A DNA stretch of 64,000 nucleotides from Belnapia sp. F-4-1 (GCF_000802185.1 NZ_KN676113.1:3451019-3515018); one strand, 5' to 3'; counted from the first letter of the stretch, positions 1 through 9,004 are shown. Notes: generated from the letters alone by a model not told the origin. Numbers and translations are program-made.

Positions 1-25
1 CCCCACTGACGACAAGATCGATCAT
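1..25 (-). CDS. N-terminus of a gene cut by the left edge (amidohydrolase-like start)
   Basis: Only eight codons are in the window, reading Met-Ile-Asp-Leu-Val-Val-Ser-Gly. The ATG overlaps the TGA of the 2-hydroxyacid dehydrogenase gene in an ATGA junction, which argues for a real, translationally coupled next cistron. An opening of this kind is common in dihydropyrimidinase/amidohydrolase proteins, but it is too short to identify the family. Confidence 0.4.
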
Positions 26-1071
26 CCGCCTACTCCCTCGCTGCCGAATGCCTTGGCCCGCCGCTCCTGGTAGTGCGGCACCACATCCGGGTTGATGACC
101 CGCGGCGGCAGCCGCCCCTCCGCCGCATCGGCGAAGGCCAGCGCTGCGATGCGGGTGATGTTCGCCCGGCTCTCCTGCGTCACGCCGGCCGTGTGCTGGG
201 TCAGGATGACGTTGTCCATCTGCAGCAGCGGATGCGAGGGGGAGGGAGGCTCCTGCGCCCAGACATCGAGCCCGGCCCCGGCCAGGTGCCCGGAGGCCAG
301 CGCCTCCGCTAGCGCCGGCTCGTCATGGATGTGCCCCCGTGCCGTGGTGACGAAGATCGCACCCGGCTTCATCCGCCCGAAGCTCGCCGCGTCCATCATC
401 CCGCGGCTCTCGGGCGAGAGCGGCAGATGCAGGCTGACGACGTCGCTCTCCGCCAGCAGCTCATCCATCTCCACCTTGCGAGCGCCACGCGCCGCCACCG
501 TCGCCGCATCCAGATTGGGGTCGCAGGCCAGCACGGTGCAGCCGAAGGCCAGCCGCACGATCTCGGCGACGCGCGTCCCGACATGCCCGATGCCGACCAG
601 CCCCACGACCCGCCCGCGCAGTTCCCGCCCCATCAGCGCCTCGCGGCTCTGCGCCCGCCTGGCCCGTATGGCCGCCTGCGCCTCCGGCATCCGCTTCAGC
701 AGCGAGAGCATCATGCCGACTGCATGCTCGGCGACGCCCTCTGCATTGCCGCCCGCCTGGTTGACCAGCAGCACCCCCGCCCGCGTGCAGGCCAGCGGAT
801 CGACCGTGTCGTATCCAGCCCCCGTGCTGCCCACCATCAGCAGCCCCGGCAGCTCCGCCAACAACGCATCGGTCACATGGAACCGCCGCGGCAGCTCATC
901 CCGCGAGGCCATGCAGTAATACCCGTCCACATCCCGCAGCGCCGCCAGCACCGCCTCCTCCGGCTGGTCGAGCGGAATCCGCACCACTTCCAGCGCCGCG
1001 CACCCGGCGGCGGTGTCGAGGAAGGCCCGGTGCGGCAGATGCGACAGGTAGCCGACTCGAAAGCGGCGCAT
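22..1071 (-). CDS. D-isomer-specific 2-hydroxyacid dehydrogenase
   Basis: This 349-residue protein should reduce a 2-oxoacid (or oxidise a D-2-hydroxyacid) with NAD(H) in the cytoplasm. The Rossmann motif GIGHVG lies at residues 160-165, and an Asp at 184 after the second strand favours NAD over NADP. The family catalytic triad is visible as Arg245 (in TTARG), Glu274 (AQEPPS) and His293 (TQHTAG). The length is normal for the family. The frame stays open for another 82 codons upstream, but those run into the oppositely oriented exporter gene and look non-coding. The ATG at 1071 has GAGGAAC just upstream and gives the expected N-terminus. The substrate cannot be told from sequence. The following cistron overlaps by ATGA. 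Confidence 0.9.
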   Translation of the reverse strand: MRRFRVGYLSHLPHRAFLDTAAGCAALEVVRIPLDQPEEAVLAALRDVDGYYCMASRDELPRRFHVTDALLAELPGLLMVGSTGAGYDTVDPLACTRAGVLLVNQAGGNAEGVAEHAVGMMLSLLKRMPEAQAAIRARRAQSREALMGRELRGRVVGLVGIGHVGTRVAEIVRLAFGCTVLACDPNLDAATVAARGARKVEMDELLAESDVVSLHLPLSPESRGMMDAASFGRMKPGAIFVTTARGHIHDEPALAEALASGHLAGAGLDVWAQEPPSPSHPLLQMDNVILTQHTAGVTQESRANITRIAALAFADAAEGRLPPRVINPDVVPHYQERRAKAFGSEGVGG

Positions 1072-1159
1072 GACGTTCCTCTCGATGATGCTTGCCCCGG
1101 TTGTATCCCCCGCCGCCCCGCGCGAAAACCCGCCCTCTGACATTCCAGGGGCAGGCCAC

Positions 1160-1903
1160 GTGACATTCGAGATGACCATCGTGGTGCTCGGCGGCGCGCT
1201 GGCCGGTTTCATCCAGGGCGTATCCGGCTTCGCCTTTGGCCTGGTGGCGATGGCCTTCTGGTCCTGGGCGCTGGAGCCCGCCATCGCCGGCCCGCTGGTC
1301 GTCTTCTGCTCGCTCATCGGTCAGGCGATGGGCATGCGGATGCTGAAGCTCGCCGCCATCCCCCGCGCCATCCCCTTCATCCTCGGCGGCCTGCCCGGCG
1401 TGCCGGTTGGCGTCTGGCTGCTGCCGATGGTCGACCCGCGCCTCTTCCAGGCCGGGCTCGGCGCCCTGCTGATCCTCTGGTGCCCGGCGATGCTGCTCGC
1501 CGCGCGCCTGCCGCGCGTCACCTTCGGCGGCCCGGCGGCGGATGGCGTGGCCGGCTTCCTCGGCGGCATCATGGGCGGCCTCGGCGGCCTGCCCGGCCCG
1601 ATCCCGACCCTCTGGTGCGTCCTCCGCGGCTGGGATCGCGCGACCCAACGCAGCGTCTTCCAGCTCGTCTTCCTGACGATGCACACGATGACCATGGCCG
1701 GCTACCTGCTGACCGGCACCGTCTCCGTCCGCGCCGCCTGGCTCTTCCCGGTGATGCTGCCGATCGTCATCGCCGCGGCGCTGCTCGGCGCCGCCGCCTA
1801 TCGCCGGCTCGGCGATGTCGGCTTCCAGCGGATCGTCCTCGGCCTGCTGGCGGCCTCCGGAGCGGCGCTGCTGGCGTCGAGCTTGCCCAAGCTGCTCGGT
1901 TGA
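1160..1903 (+). CDS. TauE/SafE-family membrane anion exporter
   Basis: A 247-residue, very hydrophobic protein with about seven to eight predicted membrane helices. It has the internal-repeat character of the TauE/SafE (DUF81) family, whose members move sulfite, sulfoacetate or related organic acids across the inner membrane. Glycine-rich turns such as GGALAGFIQGVSG near the N-terminus and GGIMGGLGGLPGP in the middle are typical of this family. I start it at the GTG at 1160; an ATG at 1172 in the same frame is equally possible. It is divergent from the 2-hydroxyacid dehydrogenase gene with about 90 bp between, so an organic acid substrate shared with that enzyme is plausible but unproven. Confidence 0.85.
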   Translation: MTFEMTIVVLGGALAGFIQGVSGFAFGLVAMAFWSWALEPAIAGPLVVFCSLIGQAMGMRMLKLAAIPRAIPFILGGLPGVPVGVWLLPMVDPRLFQAGLGALLILWCPAMLLAARLPRVTFGGPAADGVAGFLGGIMGGLGGLPGPIPTLWCVLRGWDRATQRSVFQLVFLTMHTMTMAGYLLTGTVSVRAAWLFPVMLPIVIAAALLGAAAYRRLGDVGFQRIVLGLLAASGAALLASSLPKLLG

Positions 1904-1924
1904 GGAGGGCGCTGCCCTCCTCAA
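1900..1924. terminator. Perfect 11-bp stem hairpin between convergent genes
   Basis: Arms TTGAGGAGGGC and GCCCTCCTCAA flank a GCT loop, starting inside the exporter stop codon. A second smaller stem (GGGCC, GAAA loop, GGCCC) follows within 30 bases. There is no long U tract on either strand. The position between converging genes fits a bidirectional terminator. Confidence 0.7.
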
Positions 1925-1966
1925 GCTCCTCCCGCCAGGGGCCGAAAGGCCCTTAGAGCCCCTGAG

Positions 1967-3103
1967 TCAGGCCGGCACCGCCACCGCGCCTTGCATCAAT
2001 CGCCTTTGCGTGCGGAACACCACGGCGCTTTCCGCATGCCATCTGCCATCCCGCCGCTCCACCTCGGCACCGACCGTCAGCATCCCCGAAGGATGCGCCA
2101 CCCGGATCTCCTCCGGCCGCTTGCCCCGCCCCGCCAGCGCGTGCGGGATGCTTCCCTCCACCCGGCAGGCGACGGCCAGCCCCATCGCCCCCGTCATCGG
2201 CACCGCCCGGTGCGGCCGCTCCATCGACAGCATCCGCACCGTCACCTCATGCGAGCGGGGATCGAGCACAGCCCCATCCAAGGCCCTCGCCGCGAGCGGC
2301 CCGGCAACGAGGGCAATGCGCGGCGCCGCCAGCCCCACCCCCTCGGGCGCATCGGCCAGCCCCATGGCGACCCCCGCCACCCGCCGGATGCGGTCCAGCA
2401 AAGCCATGAGGTCCGCCCGCGCCTCGATCTCCTCCGGGCTCTCCCCGCCCGTCATTCCGACATCCCGCGCATCGATGAAGGCCGCCGGATTTCCCGCATC
2501 GACGAGCGTCGCCCGGATGGAGCCGAACCCCTCCACCTCCAGCACATCGGCGACGCGCCCGGTCGGCAGCAGCCCCGCCGTCTGCGTTCCTCCCGGTGCC
2601 AGGAAGTCGAGCCTGATCCGCGCCCCGGTCCCCGCGACGCCGGCGATGGCGAAATCCCCCCGCACCTCCGCCCTGCCGTCCCGTACCGGAAACCGTGCAT
2701 GGATGATCTTCCGCGTGTTGACCTGATGGATGCGCACCAGCGCCTCCCCATCCGTCACCCGCACCAGCCCCTCATCGAGCGCGAAGGGCCCAACGGCCGC
2801 CGAGAGGTTTCCGCAATTCCCCTTCCAGTCCACGACCGGCTTGTCCACCGCCACCTGCGCGAAGGTGTAATCGACATCCGCCTCCGGATGCGTCGGCGGC
2901 CCGATGATGACCGCCTTGGAGAGCGAGGAAATCCCGCCCCCCATCCCGTCCAGCTGCCGCCCATAGGGATCGGGGCTCCCCAGCACCGCCAGCAGGATCG
3001 GATCGATCTCTCCCCTGTCCGCCGGCAGGTCCCGCGCATGGAAGAACACGCCCTTCGACGACCCGCCGCGAATGAAGGTCGCCGGGATGAAGCGTTGGGT
3101 CAT
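1967..3103 (-). CDS. PrpF-family isomerase (4-oxalomesaconate tautomerase / aconitate isomerase type)
   Basis: A 378-residue PrpF-family protein, a diaminopimelate-epimerase fold that moves a C=C double bond in unsaturated tricarboxylic or dicarboxylic acids. The N-terminal block FIRGGSSKG, with the Ser-Lys pair used for proton transfer, is the family hallmark. GNCGNLSAAVGP near residue 100 is the second conserved block. I use the ATG at 3103 because it forms an ATGA overlap with the stop of the upstream hydroxylase gene and begins the conserved TQRFIPATFIRGG region; the frame extends only 12 more codons. Coupling to a molybdenum hydroxylase suggests a shared catabolic route, perhaps for an aromatic or heteroaromatic acid, but the substrate is unknown. 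Confidence 0.88.
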   Translation of the reverse strand: MTQRFIPATFIRGGSSKGVFFHARDLPADRGEIDPILLAVLGSPDPYGRQLDGMGGGISSLSKAVIIGPPTHPEADVDYTFAQVAVDKPVVDWKGNCGNLSAAVGPFALDEGLVRVTDGEALVRIHQVNTRKIIHARFPVRDGRAEVRGDFAIAGVAGTGARIRLDFLAPGGTQTAGLLPTGRVADVLEVEGFGSIRATLVDAGNPAAFIDARDVGMTGGESPEEIEARADLMALLDRIRRVAGVAMGLADAPEGVGLAAPRIALVAGPLAARALDGAVLDPRSHEVTVRMLSMERPHRAVPMTGAMGLAVACRVEGSIPHALAGRGKRPEEIRVAHPSGMLTVGAEVERRDGRWHAESAVVFRTQRRLMQGAVAVPA

Positions 3104-5421
3104 GCCGCCACCTGCTGCCTGGACTGCAACACCCCCCACACCTTCTCCGCCGTCACCGGCATGTCGATATGCCCAACGCCCAGCGCATCGCAGACTGCCG
3201 AGACTATTGCAGGCGGCGCCCCGCAGGACCCGCCTTCGCCCGCGCCCTTCACGCCCAGATCGTTGTTCGGGCAGGGCACCACGTGGAAGCCAAGCTCGAA
3301 TTCCGGCGCATCGCTCGCCCTCGGCATGCAGTAGTCCTGGAAGCTCGCGCTGAGGAACTGCCCACTTTCCCGGTCATAGACCGCATGCTCCAGCAACGCT
3401 TGCCCGATGCCGCTCATGATCCCGCCATGCGACTGGCCATGCACCAGCATGGGGTTGATGACGTTGCCCACATCGTCGACGGCCGCATAGCGCACCAGCG
3501 CGACCTGCCCCGTCTCCGGGTCGATCTCCACCTCCGCCACATGGCAGCCATTGGGGAAGTTGCACTCGGTGTTCCGCGTGTAGAGCAGCGCCTCGTCGAG
3601 CCCTGCCGCCTCGCCCTCCGGCGGCCGCTGCGCCAGCTCGTAGACGCGGTCCCAGCCGACGCGCAGGTCGGTCCCGGCGACGCGGAACACGCCCCGCTCG
3701 AACTCCACGTCATCGACCGCGGCTTCAAGCAGGTGCGCCGCCAGCCTTCGCCCCTTGGCGATCACCAGCTCCGAGGCGCGGGCGACGGCGACGCCCCCCA
3801 TCTGCGAGCTGCGCGACCCGCCCGTGCCGTTCCCCGCCTCGACGACATCCGTGTCGCCCTGCACCAGCCGCACCTTGTCGAACCCGATGCCGAGCTTCTC
3901 GTGCAGCACCTGCGCATAGGCCGTCTCGTGCCCCTGCCCATGGCTGAAGGTGCCGACGGTGACGGATACTCCGCCATCCGCCTCGAACCGCACCCGCGCC
4001 CACTCGCTCGGCTGCCCGCCCGAAGCCTCGATGAAATAGCCGAGCCCAATGCCCCTGAGCTTCCCCCGCGCCCCCGCCTCGGCCCTGCGCGCCGCGAACC
4101 CATCCCAATCCGCCAGCGCCATCGCCCGCGCCTGGGTCTCGGCGAAGAGCCCGCTGTCGATCGCATTGCCGACCACGTTGACGTAAGGGATCTGCTCCGG
4201 CCGGATGTAGTTCCGCCGCCGGATTTCCTCCCGCCCGATGCCCAGCTCCGCCGCCCCGAGGTCGAGCAGCCGCTCCAGCACATAGGCCTGCTCCGGCCGC
4301 CCCGCGCCGCGATAGGCATCGGTCGGCGAGGTGTTGGTGAAAACGCAGCTCACCTGCGCGTTCAGCGCCTGGATGTCATAGACCGTGCCCATGATCCGCC
4401 CGCCCGCGACGGTCGGCACGCGTGGCCCGAAATCCTGCAGATAGGCCCCCATCGCCGCGAAGGTGCGAATGGCGACCCCCGTGATCCGGCCTTCCTCATC
4501 GAACCCCATCCGCGCCCGCGTCACATGGTCCCGCCCGTGCGGATCGCAGAGGAAGGTCTCGCTCCGGTCGCTGACCCATTTCACCGGCCGCCCGACACGC
4601 TTGGCCGCCCACAACACCATCCCGCTCTCCGGATGGATCTTCCCGCGCAGTCCGAACCCCCCGCCCACATCCGGCGAGACGACCCGCACCCGATCCTTCG
4701 GCACCTTGAGGATCAGCCGCGCCAGCCCGTCCTGCACCCGCATCACGCCCTGGGTCGGCGAGTGCAGCGTGTACCGCCCCGTCGCCGCCTCGTACTCGCC
4801 GATGGCGACCCGCGGCTCCATCGGGTTGCCGACCAGGCGGTTGTTCACCAGCTCGATCGAGACCGTCCGCGCCGCTCGCGCCAGCCCCGCCTCGGCCTCC
4901 GCCTCGCGCCCGCTGTCCCAGAGCACACAGAGATTGCTGCCATTCTCCTCCCAGAGCAGCGGCGCCCCCGGCTCCAGCGCCGCCCCGGTCTCGGTGACGC
5001 TCGCCAGGCCCTCGTATTCCACCTCGATCAGCTCGGCCGCGTCCTGCGCCTGCTTCCGCGTCTCCGCGACGACCAGCGCCACCGGGTCGCCGACGAAGCG
5101 CACCTTTTGCGTCTGCAGGATCTCCCGCGGCGTCGAGAAGAGCTTGCTCCCGCCCTTGCCCGGCACCTCCACCATCACCGGGAAGTGCCCGATGCCATCC
5201 TTCGCCGCATCCAGCCCGGTCAGTACCGTGACCACGCCGGGGGCGGATAACGCCTCCACCGTATCGATCGAGACGATCCGCGCATGGGCATGGGGCGAAC
5301 GCAGGACATAGGCATGCGCCTGCCCCGGCCGGTCGATATCGGCCGTATAGGTTCCCTGCCCGGTCAGCAGGCGGACGTCTTCCTTCCGCCGCACCGGCTG
5401 CCCGATCCCGAACTTGTCCAT
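3100..5421 (-). CDS. CoxL-type (form II-like) molybdopterin hydroxylase large subunit
   Basis: A 773-residue xanthine-oxidase-family Mo-cofactor subunit. Visible motifs are VGGGFG near residue 254, AYRGAGRPE near 367 and GAGEGG near 727, the last holding the Glu that acts as the active-site base. AYRGAGR is the form II signature; true CO dehydrogenases (form I) carry AYRCSFR, so CO oxidation is unlikely. These enzymes hydroxylate heteroaromatic or aldehyde substrates. Partners normally include a 2Fe-2S subunit and an FAD subunit, and neither lies next to it. The ATG at 5421 begins the conserved MDKFGIGQPV, and the gene overlaps prpF by four bases. Confidence 0.9.
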   Translation of the reverse strand: MDKFGIGQPVRRKEDVRLLTGQGTYTADIDRPGQAHAYVLRSPHAHARIVSIDTVEALSAPGVVTVLTGLDAAKDGIGHFPVMVEVPGKGGSKLFSTPREILQTQKVRFVGDPVALVVAETRKQAQDAAELIEVEYEGLASVTETGAALEPGAPLLWEENGSNLCVLWDSGREAEAEAGLARAARTVSIELVNNRLVGNPMEPRVAIGEYEAATGRYTLHSPTQGVMRVQDGLARLILKVPKDRVRVVSPDVGGGFGLRGKIHPESGMVLWAAKRVGRPVKWVSDRSETFLCDPHGRDHVTRARMGFDEEGRITGVAIRTFAAMGAYLQDFGPRVPTVAGGRIMGTVYDIQALNAQVSCVFTNTSPTDAYRGAGRPEQAYVLERLLDLGAAELGIGREEIRRRNYIRPEQIPYVNVVGNAIDSGLFAETQARAMALADWDGFAARRAEAGARGKLRGIGLGYFIEASGGQPSEWARVRFEADGGVSVTVGTFSHGQGHETAYAQVLHEKLGIGFDKVRLVQGDTDVVEAGNGTGGSRSSQMGGVAVARASELVIAKGRRLAAHLLEAAVDDVEFERGVFRVAGTDLRVGWDRVYELAQRPPEGEAAGLDEALLYTRNTECNFPNGCHVAEVEIDPETGQVALVRYAAVDDVGNVINPMLVHGQSHGGIMSGIGQALLEHAVYDRESGQFLSASFQDYCMPRASDAPEFELGFHVVPCPNNDLGVKGAGEGGSCGAPPAIVSAVCDALGVGHIDMPVTAEKVWGVLQSRQQVAA

Positions 5422-5534
5422 GGACGCGCGCCCTCCCTGGCCCGCCAGCAAAGCCCTGCCACCCCCGCCCTGTCGAGAGGGGGGTAGCGCCCGCGCCCGA
5501 TCCGGGGCACCAATCGAGGCAAGGGAGAACGTCC

Positions 5535-6674
5535 ATGCCCAGCCTCCAATTCCCGCTCCGGGACACGCCCGCCGAGGCGCCCGCCCTCCGTGCCGAGCTT
5601 CGCGCCTTCCTCGCCGAGGCCGGCCGCGACTGGTCGCCCATGGTTCCCGCCTATTCCTGGATGGGCTTCGACCGCGAGTTCTCGCGCGAGGTCGGCCAGC
5701 GCGGCTGGATCGGCATGACTTGGCCGAAAACCTACGGGGGAGGGGAGCGCACCGCCCTCGAACGCTACGTCGTGCTCGAGGAGATGCTGGCCGTCGGCGC
5801 CCCCGTCGGCGCCCACTGGATCGGCGACCGGCAATCCGGCCCCCTCATCCTTCGCCTCGGCACCGAGGAGCAGCGCCGCGAATTCCTCCCCCGCATCGTC
5901 CGCGGCGAGCTCGCCTTCGCCATCGGCCTCTCGGAGCCCGACAGCGGCTCCGACCTCGCCAGCCTCCGCACCAAGGCGGAGAAGGTCCCGGGCGGTTGGA
6001 AGGTCAACGGCCGCAAGGTCTGGACCAGCAGCGCCCATCGCTGCGACTTCATGATCGCGCTCCTTCGTACCGCCCCGGCGCCTGACGCGCGCGCGAAGCA
6101 CCAGGGCCTCAGCCAGTTCCTGGTCGATCTCCGCAGCTCCGGCCTTTCCATCCGCCCGATCCTCGACCTCGTCGGCCAGGACGGCTTCAACGAGATCACC
6201 TTCGACGACGTCTTCGTTCCTGATTCGATGCTGGTCGGCCAGGAAGGCAATGGATGGGAACAGGCGACCGCCGAGCTCGCCTTTGAACGCGCCGGACCGG
6301 AGCGCTACCTCTCTTCCCTCCCGTTGCTGACCGAGGCCCTCGACGACCTCCGCGCCGAACCCGCCGCCCCCGAGGCCGTCGGCCGGCTGCTGGCCCGCGC
6401 CGCCACCCTCCGCCAGATGTCCCTCTCCGTCGCCGGCATGCTGCAGGAGGGCCATACCCCCGCCCGCGAGGCCGCCCTGGTGAAGGATGCCGGCAACGAC
6501 TTCGAGCAAGCCCTGCCCGAGAGGATCCGCGCCCTGGTCGACCCGGCCCGCACGCCGCCGCAGGTGATCGAGATGCTCGGCCTGATGACCATGGTCGCCC
6601 GCAGCTACAGCCTGCGCGGCGGCACCCGCGAAATCCTGCGTGGCATCATCGCCCGCCAGCTGGGGCTCCGCTGA
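5535..6674 (+). CDS. Acyl-CoA dehydrogenase
   Basis: A 379-residue FAD-dependent acyl-CoA dehydrogenase, catalysing alpha-beta desaturation of a CoA thioester and passing electrons to ETF. The block SEPDSGSDLASLRT near residue 136 is the conserved flavin-contact region, and the C-terminal RGGTREILRGIIARQ is the usual closing helix. It is the first gene of a three-gene operon with a second acyl-CoA dehydrogenase one base after its stop and then an enoyl-CoA hydratase. The pairing of a full-length and a shorter dehydrogenase recalls heteromeric enzymes such as PimC/PimD. A substrate other than straight-chain fatty acid is therefore possible. Confidence 0.93.
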   Translation: MPSLQFPLRDTPAEAPALRAELRAFLAEAGRDWSPMVPAYSWMGFDREFSREVGQRGWIGMTWPKTYGGGERTALERYVVLEEMLAVGAPVGAHWIGDRQSGPLILRLGTEEQRREFLPRIVRGELAFAIGLSEPDSGSDLASLRTKAEKVPGGWKVNGRKVWTSSAHRCDFMIALLRTAPAPDARAKHQGLSQFLVDLRSSGLSIRPILDLVGQDGFNEITFDDVFVPDSMLVGQEGNGWEQATAELAFERAGPERYLSSLPLLTEALDDLRAEPAAPEAVGRLLARAATLRQMSLSVAGMLQEGHTPAREAALVKDAGNDFEQALPERIRALVDPARTPPQVIEMLGLMTMVARSYSLRGGTREILRGIIARQLGLR

Positions 6675-6675
6675 C

Positions 6676-7680
6676 ATGAGCGACATCCGCGACATGCTGG
6701 TCGAGCAGGTCAGCCGCCTGCTTGCCGACCGCTCAGACCCCGCCACCCTCCGCGCCGCCGAGGCCGACACCTGGCCCGAAGCGCTCTGGTCGGAAGCCGA
6801 AGCCCTCGGCCTCCCGCTGGCCCTCGTCCCCGAGGAGCAGGGCGGCGTCGGCCTCGGCTGGGGCGACGCCGCGGCACTTTGGCAGGTGATGGGCCGCCAC
6901 GCCGCCCCCATCCCGCTCGGCGAGAGCATGGCCGCCGCCGCCTTGCTGGCCGCCGCCGGCATCGCGCCCCCCACCGGCTTCATCGCCCTCGGCCTCCCTG
7001 GCGAGGCCGTCGCCTGGGGCCGCCGCGCCACCCACCTCGCCCTCGCCCCCGGCGGCGAGATCTCGCTCCATGCCCCCACGGACTGGCAGCAGGGCAGGGG
7101 CCTCATCGCCCGCGAACCCGCCGACCAGCCGGTCCTCGGCACGGCCTTGGCTGAAGGCCGCCTCCCCGCCGCCTACGGCCCCGACGCCGCCCTCCTCGCG
7201 GGCGCTCTGCTGAACGCCGCCCGCATCGCCGGCGCGCTGGAGGCGGTGCTCGACATGACGGTCGACTACGCCAACACCCGCAAGCAGTTCGGCCGCCCCA
7301 TCGGCGGCTTCCAGGCCGTGCAGCAGCTCCTTGCCCGCTGCGCCGGCGAGGTGGCGGCCGCCGGCGTCGCCGTCGCCAATGCCGGCCGCGCCGCCGACCG
7401 CCGCGGCCTGGCCGGTGCCGAATTCGAGATCGCCGCCGCCAAGATCGTGGCCGGCGAGGCCGGGGGCACCGGCGCCGAGATCGTCCACCAGGTCCATGCC
7501 GCCATCGGCTTCACCGACGAGCACCCGCTGCACCTCTATACCCGCCGCATCTGGTCCTGGCGCGACGGCGCCGGGCCGGAGCGGCTCTGGGCCCGCCGCA
7601 TCGGCGACGCCGCACTCGCAAGAGGCGGTGCGCATCTCTGGGCCGACCTCACCAGCCGCGACGAGGAACCCGCCGCATGA
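6676..7680 (+). CDS. Second, shorter acyl-CoA dehydrogenase subunit
   Basis: A 334-residue protein of acyl-CoA dehydrogenase fold, about 45 residues shorter than its upstream partner. The C-terminal region with YANTRKQFGRPIGGFQAVQ is clearly preserved, whereas the middle beta domain, where the flavin-contact SEPD-type motif should lie, is degenerate. This is the pattern of the small or accessory subunit of heteromeric acyl-CoA dehydrogenases. I start at the ATG at 6676, one base after the preceding stop; an upstream in-frame start at 6640 would lie inside the first gene. It ends in an ATGA overlap with the enoyl-CoA hydratase gene. Confidence 0.9.
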   Translation: MSDIRDMLVEQVSRLLADRSDPATLRAAEADTWPEALWSEAEALGLPLALVPEEQGGVGLGWGDAAALWQVMGRHAAPIPLGESMAAAALLAAAGIAPPTGFIALGLPGEAVAWGRRATHLALAPGGEISLHAPTDWQQGRGLIAREPADQPVLGTALAEGRLPAAYGPDAALLAGALLNAARIAGALEAVLDMTVDYANTRKQFGRPIGGFQAVQQLLARCAGEVAAAGVAVANAGRAADRRGLAGAEFEIAAAKIVAGEAGGTGAEIVHQVHAAIGFTDEHPLHLYTRRIWSWRDGAGPERLWARRIGDAALARGGAHLWADLTSRDEEPAA

Positions 7681-8477
7681 CCGACTACGTGAAGTACGAG
7701 CAGGATGGCCCGATCATCACCCTGACCCTCAACGCGCCCGAGAAGCGCAACGCCATCTCCACCTTCGCCGATTGCGACGACGTCGTCGCCGCCGTCCACC
7801 GCATCAACCGCGACCGCTCGGTGCGTGCCGTCATCCTCACCGGCGCCGGCACCGCCTTCTGCGCCGGCGGCGACCTCAAGGCCATGCGCGACCGCCGCGG
7901 CATCCTCGAGGGCAGCCATGCCGATGTGCGCGAGAATTACCGCCGCGGCGTCCAGGCCATGGCCAATGCCCTCTATGATTGCGACGCCCCGACCATCGCC
8001 GCGGTGAACGGCCCGGCCATCGGCCTCGGCCTCGATGTCGCCTGCATGTGCGACATCCGCATCGCCTCGGACAAGGCGAGCTTCGCCGAAAGCTTCGTCA
8101 AGGTCGGCATCGTCCCCGGCGATGGCGGCGCCTGGCTGCTGCCGCGCGTCGTCGGCATGTCCGTCGCAGCCGAGATGAGCTTCACCGGCGATCTGCTGAG
8201 CCCGCAGGAGGCGAAGGAGGTCCGCCTCGTCTCCAAGGTCGTCCCGCATGAGGAGCTCATGGCCGCCGCCGGCGCGCTCGCCGCCCGCATCGCCGCCAAC
8301 CCGCCCGAGATGGTGCGGATGACCAAGAAGCTGCTGCGCGAGGGCCAGCATACCCGCCTCTCGACGCTGCTGGAGATGTCCGCCGCCTTCCAGGCCCTCG
8401 CCCACACGACGGAGGACCACAAGGAAGCCGTCAACGCCATGCTGGAGAAGCGCAAGCCGACCTTCACCGGACGCTGA
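7677..8477 (+). CDS. Enoyl-CoA hydratase/isomerase family protein
   Basis: A 266-residue crotonase-fold enzyme, the hydration step after the two upstream acyl-CoA dehydrogenases. The oxyanion-hole block AGTAFCAGGDLKAM near residue 60 and the second block NGPAIGLGLDVA near residue 110 are intact. KVGIVPGDGGAWLL follows, but there Asp-Gly replaces the usual catalytic Glu seen in straight hydratases. That substitution leaves hydratase, isomerase or hydrolase activity open. It overlaps the previous gene by four bases, and a hairpin follows the stop. Confidence 0.9.
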   Translation: MTDYVKYEQDGPIITLTLNAPEKRNAISTFADCDDVVAAVHRINRDRSVRAVILTGAGTAFCAGGDLKAMRDRRGILEGSHADVRENYRRGVQAMANALYDCDAPTIAAVNGPAIGLGLDVACMCDIRIASDKASFAESFVKVGIVPGDGGAWLLPRVVGMSVAAEMSFTGDLLSPQEAKEVRLVSKVVPHEELMAAAGALAARIAANPPEMVRMTKKLLREGQHTRLSTLLEMSAAFQALAHTTEDHKEAVNAMLEKRKPTFTGR

Positions 8478-8483
8478 CCGGGG

Positions 8484-8506
8484 AGGCGCCTATCCTTGGG
8501 GCGCCT
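8484..8506. terminator. Hairpin between convergent genes
   Basis: Arms AGGCGCC and GGCGCCT are separated by nine bases, placed between the stops of the enoyl-CoA hydratase (+) and the phasin-like gene (-). No U tract is present, so this is a probable bidirectional terminator by position. Confidence 0.5.
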
Positions 8507-8873
8507 ACCTCTCCTGCGGGGGCCGCATCGCCCGGTCCATCAGCTCCAGCGCCTCGCCCTGCACCCGCTCCATCAGCCGGGCGAGCTCCTCCGCGGTCTC
8601 CAGCCCGAGCCGGCGCGCCTGGTCCAGCATGGCCAGCATCGCCTCCGCCTGATCCGACCCGGCCCCCGCCGCCGCCACCCGCCGTGCCGCCTCGGACATC
8701 TCCTCGAAAGTGCGCCGGCTGGCGGCTGCCTGTTGCTCGGCCGCGCTGCGCAGCCAGCCGAGCGCCAGCCGGTTCGCCGCCGCCATCACCTCCAGCCCGT
8801 GCCGATGCAACGCCATCAGGTCCGGCGGCTCCGGAACCAGGGGCTGGAAGCCCCGCCGCGCCGATCCCTCCAT
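8505..8873 (-). CDS. Phasin-like helical protein
   Basis: A 122-residue, Ala-, Glu- and Arg-rich, almost fully helical protein with no signal peptide. Repeated patterns such as MAAANRLALGWLRSAAEQQ and LETAEELARLMERV resemble phasins, amphipathic proteins that coat polyhydroxyalkanoate granules. A short, charged tail ends it. I start at the ATG at 8873; twelve further upstream codons are open but lack family character. It converges on the beta-oxidation operon and is divergent from a copper-storage protein gene. The assignment rests on composition and helix pattern rather than a strict motif. Confidence 0.6.
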   Translation of the reverse strand: MEGSARRGFQPLVPEPPDLMALHRHGLEVMAAANRLALGWLRSAAEQQAAASRRTFEEMSEAARRVAAAGAGSDQAEAMLAMLDQARRLGLETAEELARLMERVQGEALELMDRAMRPPQER

Positions 8874-9004
8874 GGCCGACCTCTTTTTTACGTTCCCGCA
8901 CCAAGGCAAGCTTGCCGGAAACCGCCCGCCCCGCGCCAGCCTGAAATGAACGGCCGGCTGCCCGCCCGCGTTGTCCCCGCATCACCGGACCGAGGCGTGC
9001 CAGC

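Noticed and set aside
3169-5250. A 693-codon open frame antisense to the CoxL-type gene
   Set aside because: Arg/Pro/His-rich translation without any motif, opposite a well-supported enzyme gene.
3100-5421. Aerobic carbon monoxide dehydrogenase
   Set aside because: The active-site loop reads AYRGAGR, not the form I AYRCSFR, and the small and medium subunit genes are missing.
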